A DNA stretch of 64,000 nt, taken from Brevundimonas sp. MYb52. GTDB taxonomy: Bacteria; Pseudomonadota; Alphaproteobacteria; Caulobacterales; Caulobacteraceae. A program made the translations under genes and the position numbers. A model generated the notes under the pieces. The model searched no databases. It had not been told where the DNA came from and saw only the letters and a program-made list of their open reading frames with translations. Each line of letters begins with the position of its first letter. Positions within the stretch are counted from its first letter, which is position 1. Of the stretch, positions 39,601-49,536 are shown piece by piece. The stretch is from contig NZ_PCPB01000002.1 of the NCBI RefSeq assembly GCF_002979535.1, positions 310,001-374,000 of the forward strand, read 5' to 3'.

Positions 39601-40634
39601 GCAGCCTCGTCAGGATCGATAGGGGTGTTGGTGACGCGCACCAGGGTTTCCAGCGCGCGGGCGGCGCGACCGTCGTCGATGACGGCGGCGGCCAATTCGG
39701 CGCCTTGACGCAGGTCGGCGGCGCGGTCGGCCACGACCAGGGCGGCGGCGGCGTTCAGCACGACGATGTCGCGATAGGGGCTGCGTTCACCGGCCAGCAG
39801 GGCCTTCAGCGCCGCCGCATTATGCTCGGCGTCGCCGCCGCGCAGGTCGTCCAGCGTGGCCAGAGGCAGTCCGGCGTCGGCGGGGGTGACGGTGAAGCGG
39901 CGGACGGCGCCGTCCTTCCACTCGGCTACCTCGGTCGAACCTGTGGTGGTCAGCTCGTCCAGCCCCTGACCATGGACGGTCCAGGCGCGACGGGCGCCGA
40001 GGCGGCCCAGGACCTCGGCTAGAGGCTCCAGCAGGGCGGGATCATAGACGCCCATGACCTGTCGGTTTGCGTGCGCTGGATTACAAAGCGGTCCCAGAAG
40101 GTTGAAAACCGTGCGGAAACCGATCTCGGCGCGCACCGGGCCGACGTGGCGCATGGCCCCGTGGTAGGTGGGGGCGAACAGGAAGGCGATGCCGGCTTGA
40201 TCCAGGGCGCGGGCCTGTTGCGGGATGGTGGCGTCCAGGTTGACGCCCAGCGCGGCCAGCACGTCGGAGGAGCCGGATTTGGAGCTGATGGCGCGGTTGC
40301 CGTGTTTGGCGACCTTGAGCCCCGCGGCCGCCAGGACGAAGGCGGCCGCCGTCGAGACATTATAGGTGTGCTGGCCGTCGCCGCCGGTGCCGCAGGTGTC
40401 GATCACCTCGTCAAAGGGGTGCTCCAGCGACAAGGCCGCCTCGCGCATGGCGGTGGCGAAGGCGACGATCTCGTCCACCGTCTCACCGCGGATGCGCAGG
40501 GCGGTGACAGCGGCGGCGACCTGTGACGGGGTGGGCTCGCCGCGCAGGCAGGCGGAGAAGAAGGCGTGGGCTTCATCCGGCGTCAGGACGCGCCCGTCCA
40601 CCAGCTTGCCCAGCAGAGGCTTGAAACCGTCCAT
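39597..40634 (-). CDS. trpD: Anthranilate phosphoribosyltransferase
   Basis: Transfers phosphoribose to anthranilate. Conserved parts: [20 protein letters not shown] (PRPP loop), [17 protein letters not shown], and [17 protein letters not shown]. The 345-residue length is the stand-alone form. It lies five bases after trpG and overlaps trpC (ATGA). Confidence 0.95.
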   Translation of the reverse strand: MDGFKPLLGKLVDGRVLTPDEAHAFFSACLRGEPTPSQVAAAVTALRIRGETVDEIVAFATAMREAALSLEHPFDEVIDTCGTGGDGQHTYNVSTAAAFVLAAAGLKVAKHGNRAISSKSGSSDVLAALGVNLDATIPQQARALDQAGIAFLFAPTYHGAMRHVGPVRAEIGFRTVFNLLGPLCNPAHANRQVMGVYDPALLEPLAEVLGRLGARRAWTVHGQGLDELTTTGSTEVAEWKDGAVRRFTVTPADAGLPLATLDDLRGGDAEHNAAALKALLAGERSPYRDIVVLNAAAALVVADRAADLRQGAELAAAVIDDGRAARALETLVRVTNTPIDPDEAA

Positions 40635-40638
40635 GGCG

Positions 40639-41229
40639 TCAGACCGTCGCCAGTCGTTTGACGCCCGCCAGATCGAGGAAGTTGGCGATCATGGCGTGGC
40701 CGTGCTCGGTGGCGATGGATTCCGGGTGGAACTGCACGCCGTGGATCGGCCGAGTGCGGTGGGCCAGGCCCATGATCTCGCCATCGGCGGTCCAGGCGGT
40801 GACTTCCAGCTCGTCCGGCAGGGTCTCTCGGCGCACGGCCAGGGAGTGATAGCGGGTGGCGGTGAAGGGCGAGGGGAGGCCCTTGAACAGGCTGCGGCCC
40901 TCATGCTCGATCGGCGAGGTCTTGCCGTGCATCAGGGTCTTGGCGCGGATCACCTCGCCGCCAAAGGCCTGACCAATGGCCTGATGGCCCAGGCAGACGC
41001 CGAAGATGGGCATATCCAGCGGCGCGGTCTTCAGGATGGGCAGGCAGATGCCGGCCTGATCGGGGGCGCAGGGACCGGGCGACAGCAGCACGGCCTCGGG
41101 CTTCAGCGCCCAGGCTTCGTCCACCGTCAGGTCATCGTTGCGGACGACGTGCGTCTGGGCGCCCAACTCCGCGAGGTAGTGGACGAGGTTGTAGGTAAAG
41201 CTGTCGTAGTTATCGACGACGAGGATCAT
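40639..41229 (-). CDS. trpG: Anthranilate synthase component II (glutamine amidotransferase)
   Basis: Supplies ammonia to TrpE. The class I amidotransferase Cys is in [11 protein letters not shown] and the His-Glu pair in VQFHPES. The start is set at the ATG at 41229, giving [19 protein letters not shown]; the upstream TTG at 41265 adds a non-conserved tail. Length is 196 residues. Transcription must start between 41230 and trpE because an opposite-strand small gene separates them. Confidence 0.95.
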   Translation of the reverse strand: MILVVDNYDSFTYNLVHYLAELGAQTHVVRNDDLTVDEAWALKPEAVLLSPGPCAPDQAGICLPILKTAPLDMPIFGVCLGHQAIGQAFGGEVIRAKTLMHGKTSPIEHEGRSLFKGLPSPFTATRYHSLAVRRETLPDELEVTAWTADGEIMGLAHRTRPIHGVQFHPESIATEHGHAMIANFLDLAGVKRLATV

Positions 41230-41338
41230 GACAGGGTTCTTAGGACGGGAGGGACGACGCGCCAAGCGAAGGCGGATTGAAAGCGGACGTTAAGCTGTCC
41301 GCGCGATACAGGAGCATCGCCATCGGAAGAAATCCGTC

Positions 41339-41527
41339 TTGACCCGCTTAGAAGCTATCCGCGACGCCCAGGCCCTGCTGAACCCGCCGGCCATCGAACA
41401 ACCCAAGCCGCTGCGCCTGCTGGCGGCGGCGGCCTTCGCCGCAACGGCGGCGGTGCTGCTGGCGGGGACCATGGTCGTGGGCCCCGGCGTGTCGTTCGAC
41501 CAGGGTTCCACGGTTTCCAATCCTTAG
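41339..41527 (+). CDS. Small single-pass membrane protein inside the trp cluster
   Basis: A 62-residue ORF on the strand opposite to trp. Start is a TTG preceded by GGAAGAAAT. A soluble N-terminus (TRLEAIRDAQALLNPP) leads to one hydrophobic helix (about 27-47, LLAAAAFAATAAVLLAGTMV) and a short tail. Third positions are GC-rich as in real genes of this window. Its stop codon overlaps the trpE stop region by three to four bases, tail to tail. I do not recognise a family; it could still be a chance frame. Confidence 0.6.
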   Translation: MTRLEAIRDAQALLNPPAIEQPKPLRLLAAAAFAATAAVLLAGTMVVGPGVSFDQGSTVSNP

Positions 41528-43065
41528 ATCTTGCCGTCGGCGCCCTGGCCGCGAGTCGTTGCGTTGAAACGCCACGCGTCCTCGGCCGCCTTCATCGGGG
41601 CGCGGGCCTTGGCCAGGGTTTCGGCGTATTCGGCTGCAGGGTCGCTGTCGGCGACGACGCCGGCGCCGGCCTGAACGAAGATCTTGTTCTGGGCGAACAT
41701 GGCGGTGCGCAGGACGATGCAGATGTCCGCCTCGCCATTGGCCGAGATATAGCCCACGCCGCCGCCATAGCCGACGCCGCGCTTCTCGGTCTCCAGTTCG
41801 TCGATGATCTCCATGGCCCGCACCTTGGGCGCGCCTGACAGGGTGCCGGCGGGCAGGGCGGCCAGAAGCGTGTCCACCGCGTCCAGCTTGGGATCAGCGG
41901 CGCCGTGCACGTTGGAGACGATGTGCATGACCTGGCTGTAGCGCTCGACGACGAAGCTTTCCGTGACCTCGACCGAGCCGGGCGAGGAGACACGGCCCAC
42001 GTCGTTGCGGCCCAGGTCCAGAAGCATCAGGTGCTCGGCGCGTTCCTTGGGATCGGCCAGCAGTTCGGCTTCCAGCGCCTGATCCAGTTCGGGCGTGGCG
42101 CCGCGCGGACGGGTGCCAGCCAGGGGGCGGATGGTGACCCGACCGTCCTTCAGTCGGACAAGGATTTCGGGGCTGGAGCCGGCCAGCTGGAAATCGACGT
42201 AGTCGAGGAAGAAGAGATAGGGCGACGGGTTGCCGCGACGCAGCGACCGGTAAAACGCGAACGGGTCCTGGCTCCACGGCGCCGAGAAGCGGTGGGCCAA
42301 GACGACCTGGAAGATGTCGCCGGCGGTGATGTAGTCCTTGGCCTTGGCGACCATGGCGTCGAAGCCATCAGCGTCGACGGGGGTGTGGAAATCGGGCGCG
42401 GGGACCGGCTCGGCCTCCCGCTGGATCGGCAGCGGGCTGCGCAGGCGGTCCTCGAACTCGTCGAGGCGCGCGATGGCGGCCGAGAAAGCTGTGTCCGCGT
42501 CCGCGCCGCTGTCGGGATAGGCGGCGGCGATCAGGACGATCTCGTGCTTCACCGAATCGAAGATGGCGACCAGCGACGGCCGCGCCATGACGGCGTCGGG
42601 CAGGTTCAGCGGATCGGGATTGGCCGGGCCCAGCGGCTCCAGCAGACGCACCATGTCGTAGCCGAAGACGCCGAAAAGGCCGGCGGCCATGGGCGGCAGG
42701 TCGTCGGGCAGGTCGAACTTGGTGGCGGCGATCAGGGCGCGCAGGGAGTCCAGCGCGGGCCGGTCTTCGGCGGTGAAGCGGTCGGCCAGAACGGCCTCGC
42801 CCCGCGCCATCTCGGCCTTGCCGTCGCGGCAGCGCCAGACAACGTCGGGGGCCAGGGTGACGATCGAATAGCGGCCGTTGACTGCGCCGCCTTCGACCGA
42901 CTCCAGCAGGCTGGCGTAGGGACGCCCGTGTCCGACCTTGAGGAAGGCCGAGACGGGCGTCTCCAGGTCGTCGATCAATCGGCGAACGACGACCTGAGGG
43001 CGGCCTGAAGTCAGGCCTGAGACAAACGCAGCGCGTTCAGCTTCCTGTCCGACGCCTGCGCTCAT
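41524..43065 (-). CDS. trpE: Anthranilate synthase component I
   Basis: Makes anthranilate from chorismate with TrpG. Typical motifs: GRYSIVTLAPDVVWRC near residue 63, AGSSPEILVRL, IRPLAGTRPRG, ELLADPKERAEHLMLLDLGRND, SGAPKVRAMEIIDELE and VQAGAGVVADSDP. The 513-residue length is normal. The ATG overlaps the ppiD stop by four bases. No Trp-rich leader peptide is present, because the gene abuts ppiD, so classical attenuation is unlikely here. Confidence 0.95.
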   Translation of the reverse strand: MSAGVGQEAERAAFVSGLTSGRPQVVVRRLIDDLETPVSAFLKVGHGRPYASLLESVEGGAVNGRYSIVTLAPDVVWRCRDGKAEMARGEAVLADRFTAEDRPALDSLRALIAATKFDLPDDLPPMAAGLFGVFGYDMVRLLEPLGPANPDPLNLPDAVMARPSLVAIFDSVKHEIVLIAAAYPDSGADADTAFSAAIARLDEFEDRLRSPLPIQREAEPVPAPDFHTPVDADGFDAMVAKAKDYITAGDIFQVVLAHRFSAPWSQDPFAFYRSLRRGNPSPYLFFLDYVDFQLAGSSPEILVRLKDGRVTIRPLAGTRPRGATPELDQALEAELLADPKERAEHLMLLDLGRNDVGRVSSPGSVEVTESFVVERYSQVMHIVSNVHGAADPKLDAVDTLLAALPAGTLSGAPKVRAMEIIDELETEKRGVGYGGGVGYISANGEADICIVLRTAMFAQNKIFVQAGAGVVADSDPAAEYAETLAKARAPMKAAEDAWRFNATTRGQGADGKI

Positions 43066-44996
43066 TTCTTGGCGGGCGCAGGGGCGGCCGGAGCCGCAGG
43101 AGCAGCGGCCGGGGCTTCGATGCCCAGGGCGAGGATGGCGGCGGCCGGGTCGTTCTTGGCCTTCACGCGCGCCGCGGCGGCATTGAAGCTTTGCTCGACC
43201 ATGGCGTTGGCCATCGCTTGGGTCAGGCGCGGACGAACCTGTTCGACCAGCGGGGCGGCCAGAGCCGGGACGGCGGCGTGGATGGCGTCGACATGGCCGA
43301 CCACGAAGCTGTTGGCCGACTGGGCGCCGGTGAAGACCTGACCCTTGCCTTGGCCGAACAGGCCGCGCAGGACGCCTTCGCCCAGTTCGGTCTGGCTGGC
43401 CTGGCTCTGCTGAACGCCGGCGCGGGTCGACAGTTGAGCGCCCGCCGAAGCGGCCACTTTGGCGATGTCCTCGCCGGCGCGAATACGACCGGCCAGTTCT
43501 TCAGCCTTGGCGGATAGACGGCGGGCGTTTTCACGCAAGGTCCATTGCTGGGCCAGGGGCGCGCGGACTTCGGCCAGGGTCGGCAGGGAGGCCGGACGAA
43601 TGTCATCGACGCGGACCGCGAAATACTGGCCTTCGCCGGCATCGATGATGTCGCTCTCGCCACCCTTGGAGAGGGCGTAGGCCGACTCGAAGATCTGGCG
43701 CGGAGCGTTCAGCGGTTGACCATCCGGCAGACGACCGTCAGCGGTGAATGGCGGCAGCTGCACCAGGCGAGCGCCGACGGCCTGAGCGGCGTCGGCCATG
43801 TTCTTGCCGTCCTGACGAGCCTTTTCGTACTGTTCGACCTTGGCGTAGGTCGCGCCCTTCACGTCTTCGGCGCGCAGTTCGTCGATCAGGGCGCTGCGGA
43901 CGCTTTCCAGGGTGGCGGGGGCGCCGGCGGTGACGCCTGTCACCTTGGCGACCGTAAAGCCGACGCGGCTCTGGATCGGGTTCGAGACCTGGTTGGCGGA
44001 CAGGCCGAAGACGGCAGCGCCGACGGCGGGGTCGCCCAGGGCGCTTTGCGGCGTGTCATTATAGGCGGCGGCTTCGATCTTGTTGGCGGCGGCGACTTCG
44101 GTCGGGGTCTTGCCGGCGCGCAGTTCCGCCACGACGCGGTCAGCGGCGGCCTTGGTCGGGACGGTCAGCGTCACGAAGGTGCGCTTTTCCGGATTGATCA
44201 GAGCGGCCTTGCGGAACTCGAAGCGTTCGCGAATGCGCTCCTCGGTGATCGGCGCGGCCTGGCTGTTCGGGGCCGGGTTGAACAGCGCGATCGAGATCAT
44301 GCGGAATTCAGGGCGGCGCAGTTGAGCGGCGTTCTCGTTCAGGAATGCGGTCAGTTGAGCATCGGTGGGGGCGGGAGCGGAACCGGCCATGGCCTGGGTC
44401 ACGGTGAACCAACGACCATCGCGCGTTTCCAGGGCCTGCCCGGCGAGCAGGGCGCCGTAAATGCGCGGGACGCGCGCGCCGGCGAAGACGGCGGCGCCGA
44501 ACTGGCTGGCGACGTATTGGTCGCGCAGGTCCTGCTCCAGCATTTCCGACGTCATGCCTTGCTCGGCCAGGGCTTGCTCATAGCGGTCCTGATCGAACTG
44601 GCCCGACACCTGGTTGAAGAAGGCGGGGATCTGGCGAATCTGCTTCAGCACCAGTTCCTTGCCAGGGCGGATGCCGGCGTTCCAGGCCCAGGCCAGGAAG
44701 CCCAGACGCTGCGTCTGGCTGTCCAGATACTGGGTGTGGATGTTCTCCTTGACCATGTCGTCGAACGACACGGGGCGGCCTGCCTGCTCCTGCAGGTTGG
44801 CGCGAACGCGCTCGAAATCGGCGCGGAAGCGGGGGCCATCGACGCTGCGCTCACCGGCGTCAATCACATGCTTCGGGCCGAAGCTGGAGAAGACATCGGT
44901 TTGCGAGCCGCCTACGATCAGGAAGCTAAGGATGATCAAGGCGAACAGGCCCGCAGCCCATTTCGACTTGGAGAAGTTGCGGAACAGCGTGATCAT
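43062..44996 (-). CDS. ppiD: PpiD-like peptidylprolyl isomerase with SurA N-terminal domain
   Basis: An inner-membrane-anchored periplasmic folding factor of 644 residues. The N-terminus (MITLFRNFSKSKWAAGLFALIILSFLIVGG) gives a single anchor helix; the frame continues far upstream through tpiA, so the ATG at 44996 is the start. A SurA-like chaperone region follows (about 60-250), then a weak parvulin domain (about 270-390) and a second helical part. The C-terminus is Ala/Pro rich. The parvulin active-site pattern is degenerate, as in many PpiDs. Divergent from tpiA, upstream of trpE. Confidence 0.9.
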   Translation of the reverse strand: MITLFRNFSKSKWAAGLFALIILSFLIVGGSQTDVFSSFGPKHVIDAGERSVDGPRFRADFERVRANLQEQAGRPVSFDDMVKENIHTQYLDSQTQRLGFLAWAWNAGIRPGKELVLKQIRQIPAFFNQVSGQFDQDRYEQALAEQGMTSEMLEQDLRDQYVASQFGAAVFAGARVPRIYGALLAGQALETRDGRWFTVTQAMAGSAPAPTDAQLTAFLNENAAQLRRPEFRMISIALFNPAPNSQAAPITEERIRERFEFRKAALINPEKRTFVTLTVPTKAAADRVVAELRAGKTPTEVAAANKIEAAAYNDTPQSALGDPAVGAAVFGLSANQVSNPIQSRVGFTVAKVTGVTAGAPATLESVRSALIDELRAEDVKGATYAKVEQYEKARQDGKNMADAAQAVGARLVQLPPFTADGRLPDGQPLNAPRQIFESAYALSKGGESDIIDAGEGQYFAVRVDDIRPASLPTLAEVRAPLAQQWTLRENARRLSAKAEELAGRIRAGEDIAKVAASAGAQLSTRAGVQQSQASQTELGEGVLRGLFGQGKGQVFTGAQSANSFVVGHVDAIHAAVPALAAPLVEQVRPRLTQAMANAMVEQSFNAAAARVKAKNDPAAAILALGIEAPAAAPAAPAAPAPAKK

Positions 44997-45128
44997 CGAG
45001 ACAAGAACCTGACGAGGGCCGGCGTCAAAGGGGCGCCACGGTCGCGTATAGGGGCAGTCCCTAGGGCGCCGCAAGCGGACGCGCCTCAACATCTTGGCTT
45101 CCACGACAACGGCGCCTAAACAGGCCGC

Positions 45129-45878
45129 ATGAAACAATCTGTGAAGCTGGTCGCCGGCAATTGGAAAATGAACGGCCTGGGCGCGAGCCTGGGCGAGGCG
45201 GAAATTCTGGCGAAAGCCTTGCAGGAACAGGCTGCGGCCTGTCGTGTGGCCCTGTGCCCGCCCGCGACGCTGCTCGACCGCATGGCGGGTGTCGTGGTCG
45301 GCGCCCCCGTCGAACTGGGCGGTCAGGACTGCCACGCCGAGGATTCGGGCGCTTTCACCGGGTCGGTGTCCGCCCCCATGCTGACCGACGCCGGGGCGAC
45401 CCTGGTGATTCTCGGCCACTCGGAACGTCGTGCCGGTTTCGGCGAGACCGACGCCGACGTCGCCGCCAAGGTCGAGGCCGCGCTGGCGGCTGGACTGGAG
45501 CCCATCATCTGCATCGGTGAAACCCTGGCTGAGCGCGAAGCCGGGCAGGCGGTCGCGGTCGTCAGCCGTCAGGTGGCCGGTTCGCTGCCCTCGTCGCTGG
45601 CGGGCAAGGTCTTCGCCGTCGCCTATGAGCCGGTCTGGGCCATAGGCACCGGCCTGACGCCGACGCTGGAACAGATCGAGGAAGTCCACGCCGCCGTGCG
45701 CGCAGCCATGGTCGCCAGGCTGGGCGAGGGCGGTCGCGTCGCGCCGATCCTCTATGGCGGTTCGGTCAAGCCGTCGAACGCGGCGGAAATCCTGGCCGTG
45801 GCCGAGGTCGGCGGGGCCCTGGTCGGCGGCGCCTCGCTGAAGGCTGAGGATTTCCTCGGCATTATCCGCGCCGCCTAG
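45129..45878 (+). CDS. tpiA: Triosephosphate isomerase
   Basis: Interconverts dihydroxyacetone phosphate and glyceraldehyde 3-phosphate. Catalytic residues are visible: Asn11 and Lys13 in GNWKMN, His in LGHSERR (near 97) and Glu in AYEPVWAIGTG (near 167). The phosphate loop is YGGSVKPSNA. Length is 249 residues. It is divergent from ppiD with a 132-base gap and is followed by secG. Confidence 0.97.
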   Translation: MKQSVKLVAGNWKMNGLGASLGEAEILAKALQEQAAACRVALCPPATLLDRMAGVVVGAPVELGGQDCHAEDSGAFTGSVSAPMLTDAGATLVILGHSERRAGFGETDADVAAKVEAALAAGLEPIICIGETLAEREAGQAVAVVSRQVAGSLPSSLAGKVFAVAYEPVWAIGTGLTPTLEQIEEVHAAVRAAMVARLGEGGRVAPILYGGSVKPSNAAEILAVAEVGGALVGGASLKAEDFLGIIRAA

Positions 45879-45971
45879 GCGAGGATTTCTAGCCACAGTT
45901 CGTTCGGCGTTTGCCCCGGTCCCGCATCGGTGTTAGACGCCGCCGCTTGATCGGCGCATCTGCGCGCCCAC

Positions 45972-48171
<2,200 letters not shown>

Positions 48172-48250
48172 GGCGACTGTTCACGCACGGTTGTTGCAGC
48201 GTTCATCCAGTGTTGTGCCATTATGGGTCGCAATCATTGGGTGAACGCAG

Positions 48251-48379
48251 ATGGCGGGTGAAATCCTCTATTTCCTGCATCGGCATTTCAAGGTCGTGCT
48301 GATCCTTGGAATGATCGCGAGCCTTGGCGCGGCGGGGGCTGTGGCCAGGGTTGTAGCGCGCCTCTTCCATCTAGCCTGA
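48251..48379 (+). CDS. Putative 42-residue single-pass membrane protein
   Basis: An ATG frame 79 bases after pyrG encodes a short cytoplasmic-like N-terminus (MAGEILYFLHRHFK), one hydrophobic helix (VVLILGMIASLGAAGAVA) and a basic end (RVVARLFHLA). GGGTGA lies a few bases before the ATG. It ends five bases before a perfect terminator, the position expected for a last gene. The family is unknown and a chance frame is possible. Confidence 0.5.
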   Translation: MAGEILYFLHRHFKVVLILGMIASLGAAGAVARVVARLFHLA

Positions 48380-48383
48380 ATTC

Positions 48384-48418
48384 AAAAGCCCTGGCGGATG
48401 CGCTCCGCCAGGGCTTTT
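48384..48418. terminator. Perfect bidirectional terminator between pyrG and the copper island
   Basis: A 15-pair perfect stem (AAAAGCCCTGGCGGA with its complement) around a five-base loop, with A-run and T-run on the two sides. It ends transcription from pyrG on the plus strand and from the DUF411 gene on the minus strand, and marks the border of the metal island. Confidence 0.92.
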
Positions 48419-48431
48419 CTAGTTTCAAACC

Positions 48432-48920
48432 TTAAGGACGAACCGGGGTCGCGCCCTCGAAGGTCATGAAGCGGGCAGGCTGACCCGCACCGAAGCGCAT
48501 GACGTCATAGCGTTCGGGGGCGTAGCCAGGGGCCTCCATGCCGGGCGAGCCGGTCGGCATGCCGCCGACGCCGATCCCGCGTGAAGCGCCCGGCGCCTTG
48601 AGGAAGGCGTCGACGGCGGCGGCGGGGACGTGGCCCTCGATCACCTTGCCGTCGACGACGGCGGTGTGGCAGGCCCAGAGGGATTGCGGCACGCCGAGGC
48701 GGACCTTGACCGGGGCCAGGTCGTCGGTGGGAACGACGGTGATGGCGTAGCCGGCCTTGCGCATATGTTCGACCCAACCGCCGCAGCAGCCGCAGGAATC
48801 GCTCTTGTAGACGGTCATGTCTGAGGCCTGGGCCACGGTGGGCAGGCCGTTCAGCAGGAAACCCGCGCCGCCGAGGAGGGCGGCGCCGAAGGCGAGGGTG
48901 GCGATCTTCATCTTGTTCAT
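48432..48920 (-). CDS. DUF411 periplasmic metal-binding protein
   Basis: A 162-residue exported protein with a signal peptide ending QASDM. The DUF411 core starts with TVYKSDSCGCCGGWVEHM, where the CGCC cluster (Cys near 43-46) could bind copper, and continues with VPQSLWACHTAVVDGKVIEGHVP. A Gly/Met-rich segment follows (GVGGMPTGSPGMEAPGY). The family is common beside copper and silver resistance genes, though its function is not settled. It is the last gene of the copA operon, two bases after the CopZ-like gene. Confidence 0.9.
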   Translation of the reverse strand: MNKMKIATLAFGAALLGGAGFLLNGLPTVAQASDMTVYKSDSCGCCGGWVEHMRKAGYAITVVPTDDLAPVKVRLGVPQSLWACHTAVVDGKVIEGHVPAAAVDAFLKAPGASRGIGVGGMPTGSPGMEAPGYAPERYDVMRFGAGQPARFMTFEGATPVRP

Positions 48921-48922
48921 GG

Positions 48923-49120
48923 TCAGGCGGCCTCGGCCGGATAGCCGGCGGCGTCCAGCGCGGCCAGCAGAGCCTGACGGTCGGCGTCGGTCGTCACCTC
49001 GACGCGGCGGGCCTCAATGTCGGCCTTGATGGCGGCGGTGGCGTCCACTGAATGGATGGCCTTTTCGACGGAGGCGACGCAGCCTTCGCAGCGGATCTTG
49101 GGGATGGTCAGGACGATCAT
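48923..49120 (-). CDS. copZ: CopZ-like heavy-metal-associated domain protein
   Basis: A 65-residue stand-alone HMA domain with the metal motif CEGC (IRCEGCVASVEKAI, Cys12 and Cys15). Such proteins carry Cu(I) to CopA or to the CueR regulator in the cytoplasm. It overlaps the cueR stop by four bases and lies in the copA operon. Metal specificity is inferred from the context. Confidence 0.85.
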   Translation of the reverse strand: MIVLTIPKIRCEGCVASVEKAIHSVDATAAIKADIEARRVEVTTDADRQALLAALDAAGYPAEAA

Positions 49121-49536
49121 TGGGGAGCTCCTTCAGAAGCGGCGGCGGGCGAACCCGCCAGGTCGGACAGGATGGGACAGTCGGGCCGGTCGTCGCCGGC
49201 GCAGCAATGCGACAGATTGCGCAGCGTATCGGCCATGGCCTGCATTTCGGCGATGCGGGCGTCGAGGTCGGCGACGTGTTTCTCGGCCAGGGCCTTGACC
49301 TCGCGGCTGGGCCGGTTGCGGTCGCGCCACAGGGATAGAAGGCGGGTGATCTCATCGACCGAGAAGCCCAGACCCCGCGCACGGCGGATGAAGCGCAGGT
49401 CGTTCAGGTCGCGCTCGTTGAAGTCGCGATAGTTGCTCTCGGTCCGCTCGGACGGCCGGATCAGGCCGACGGATTCGTAGTATCGGATCATCTTGGCGGT
49501 GACGCCGGTGGCTGCGGAGGCCTTGCCGATGTTCAT
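49117..49536 (-). CDS. cueR: CueR-type MerR family copper regulator
   Basis: A MerR-family activator of 139 residues. The N-terminal helix-turn-helix and wing read [20 protein letters not shown] and [19 protein letters not shown]; a long dimerisation helix follows. Cys112 and Cys120 ([10 protein letters not shown]) match the two Cu(I) ligands of Escherichia coli CueR, in number and spacing. It is the second gene of the operon, overlapping copA by four bases, and would activate the promoter upstream of copA, including its own expression. A 19-base-spaced promoter is found at 52065-52095. Confidence 0.92.
   Translation of the reverse strand: MNIGKASAATGVTAKMIRYYESVGLIRPSERTESNYRDFNERDLNDLRFIRRARGLGFSVDEITRLLSLWRDRNRPSREVKALAEKHVADLDARIAEMQAMADTLRNLSHCCAGDDRPDCPILSDLAGSPAAASEGAPQ

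Noticed and set aside
41230-41338. Trp attenuator before trpG
   Set aside because: A six-pair hairpin (GCGGAC/GTCCGC, 41283-41302) exists, but no Trp-rich leader peptide or T-run terminator was found.
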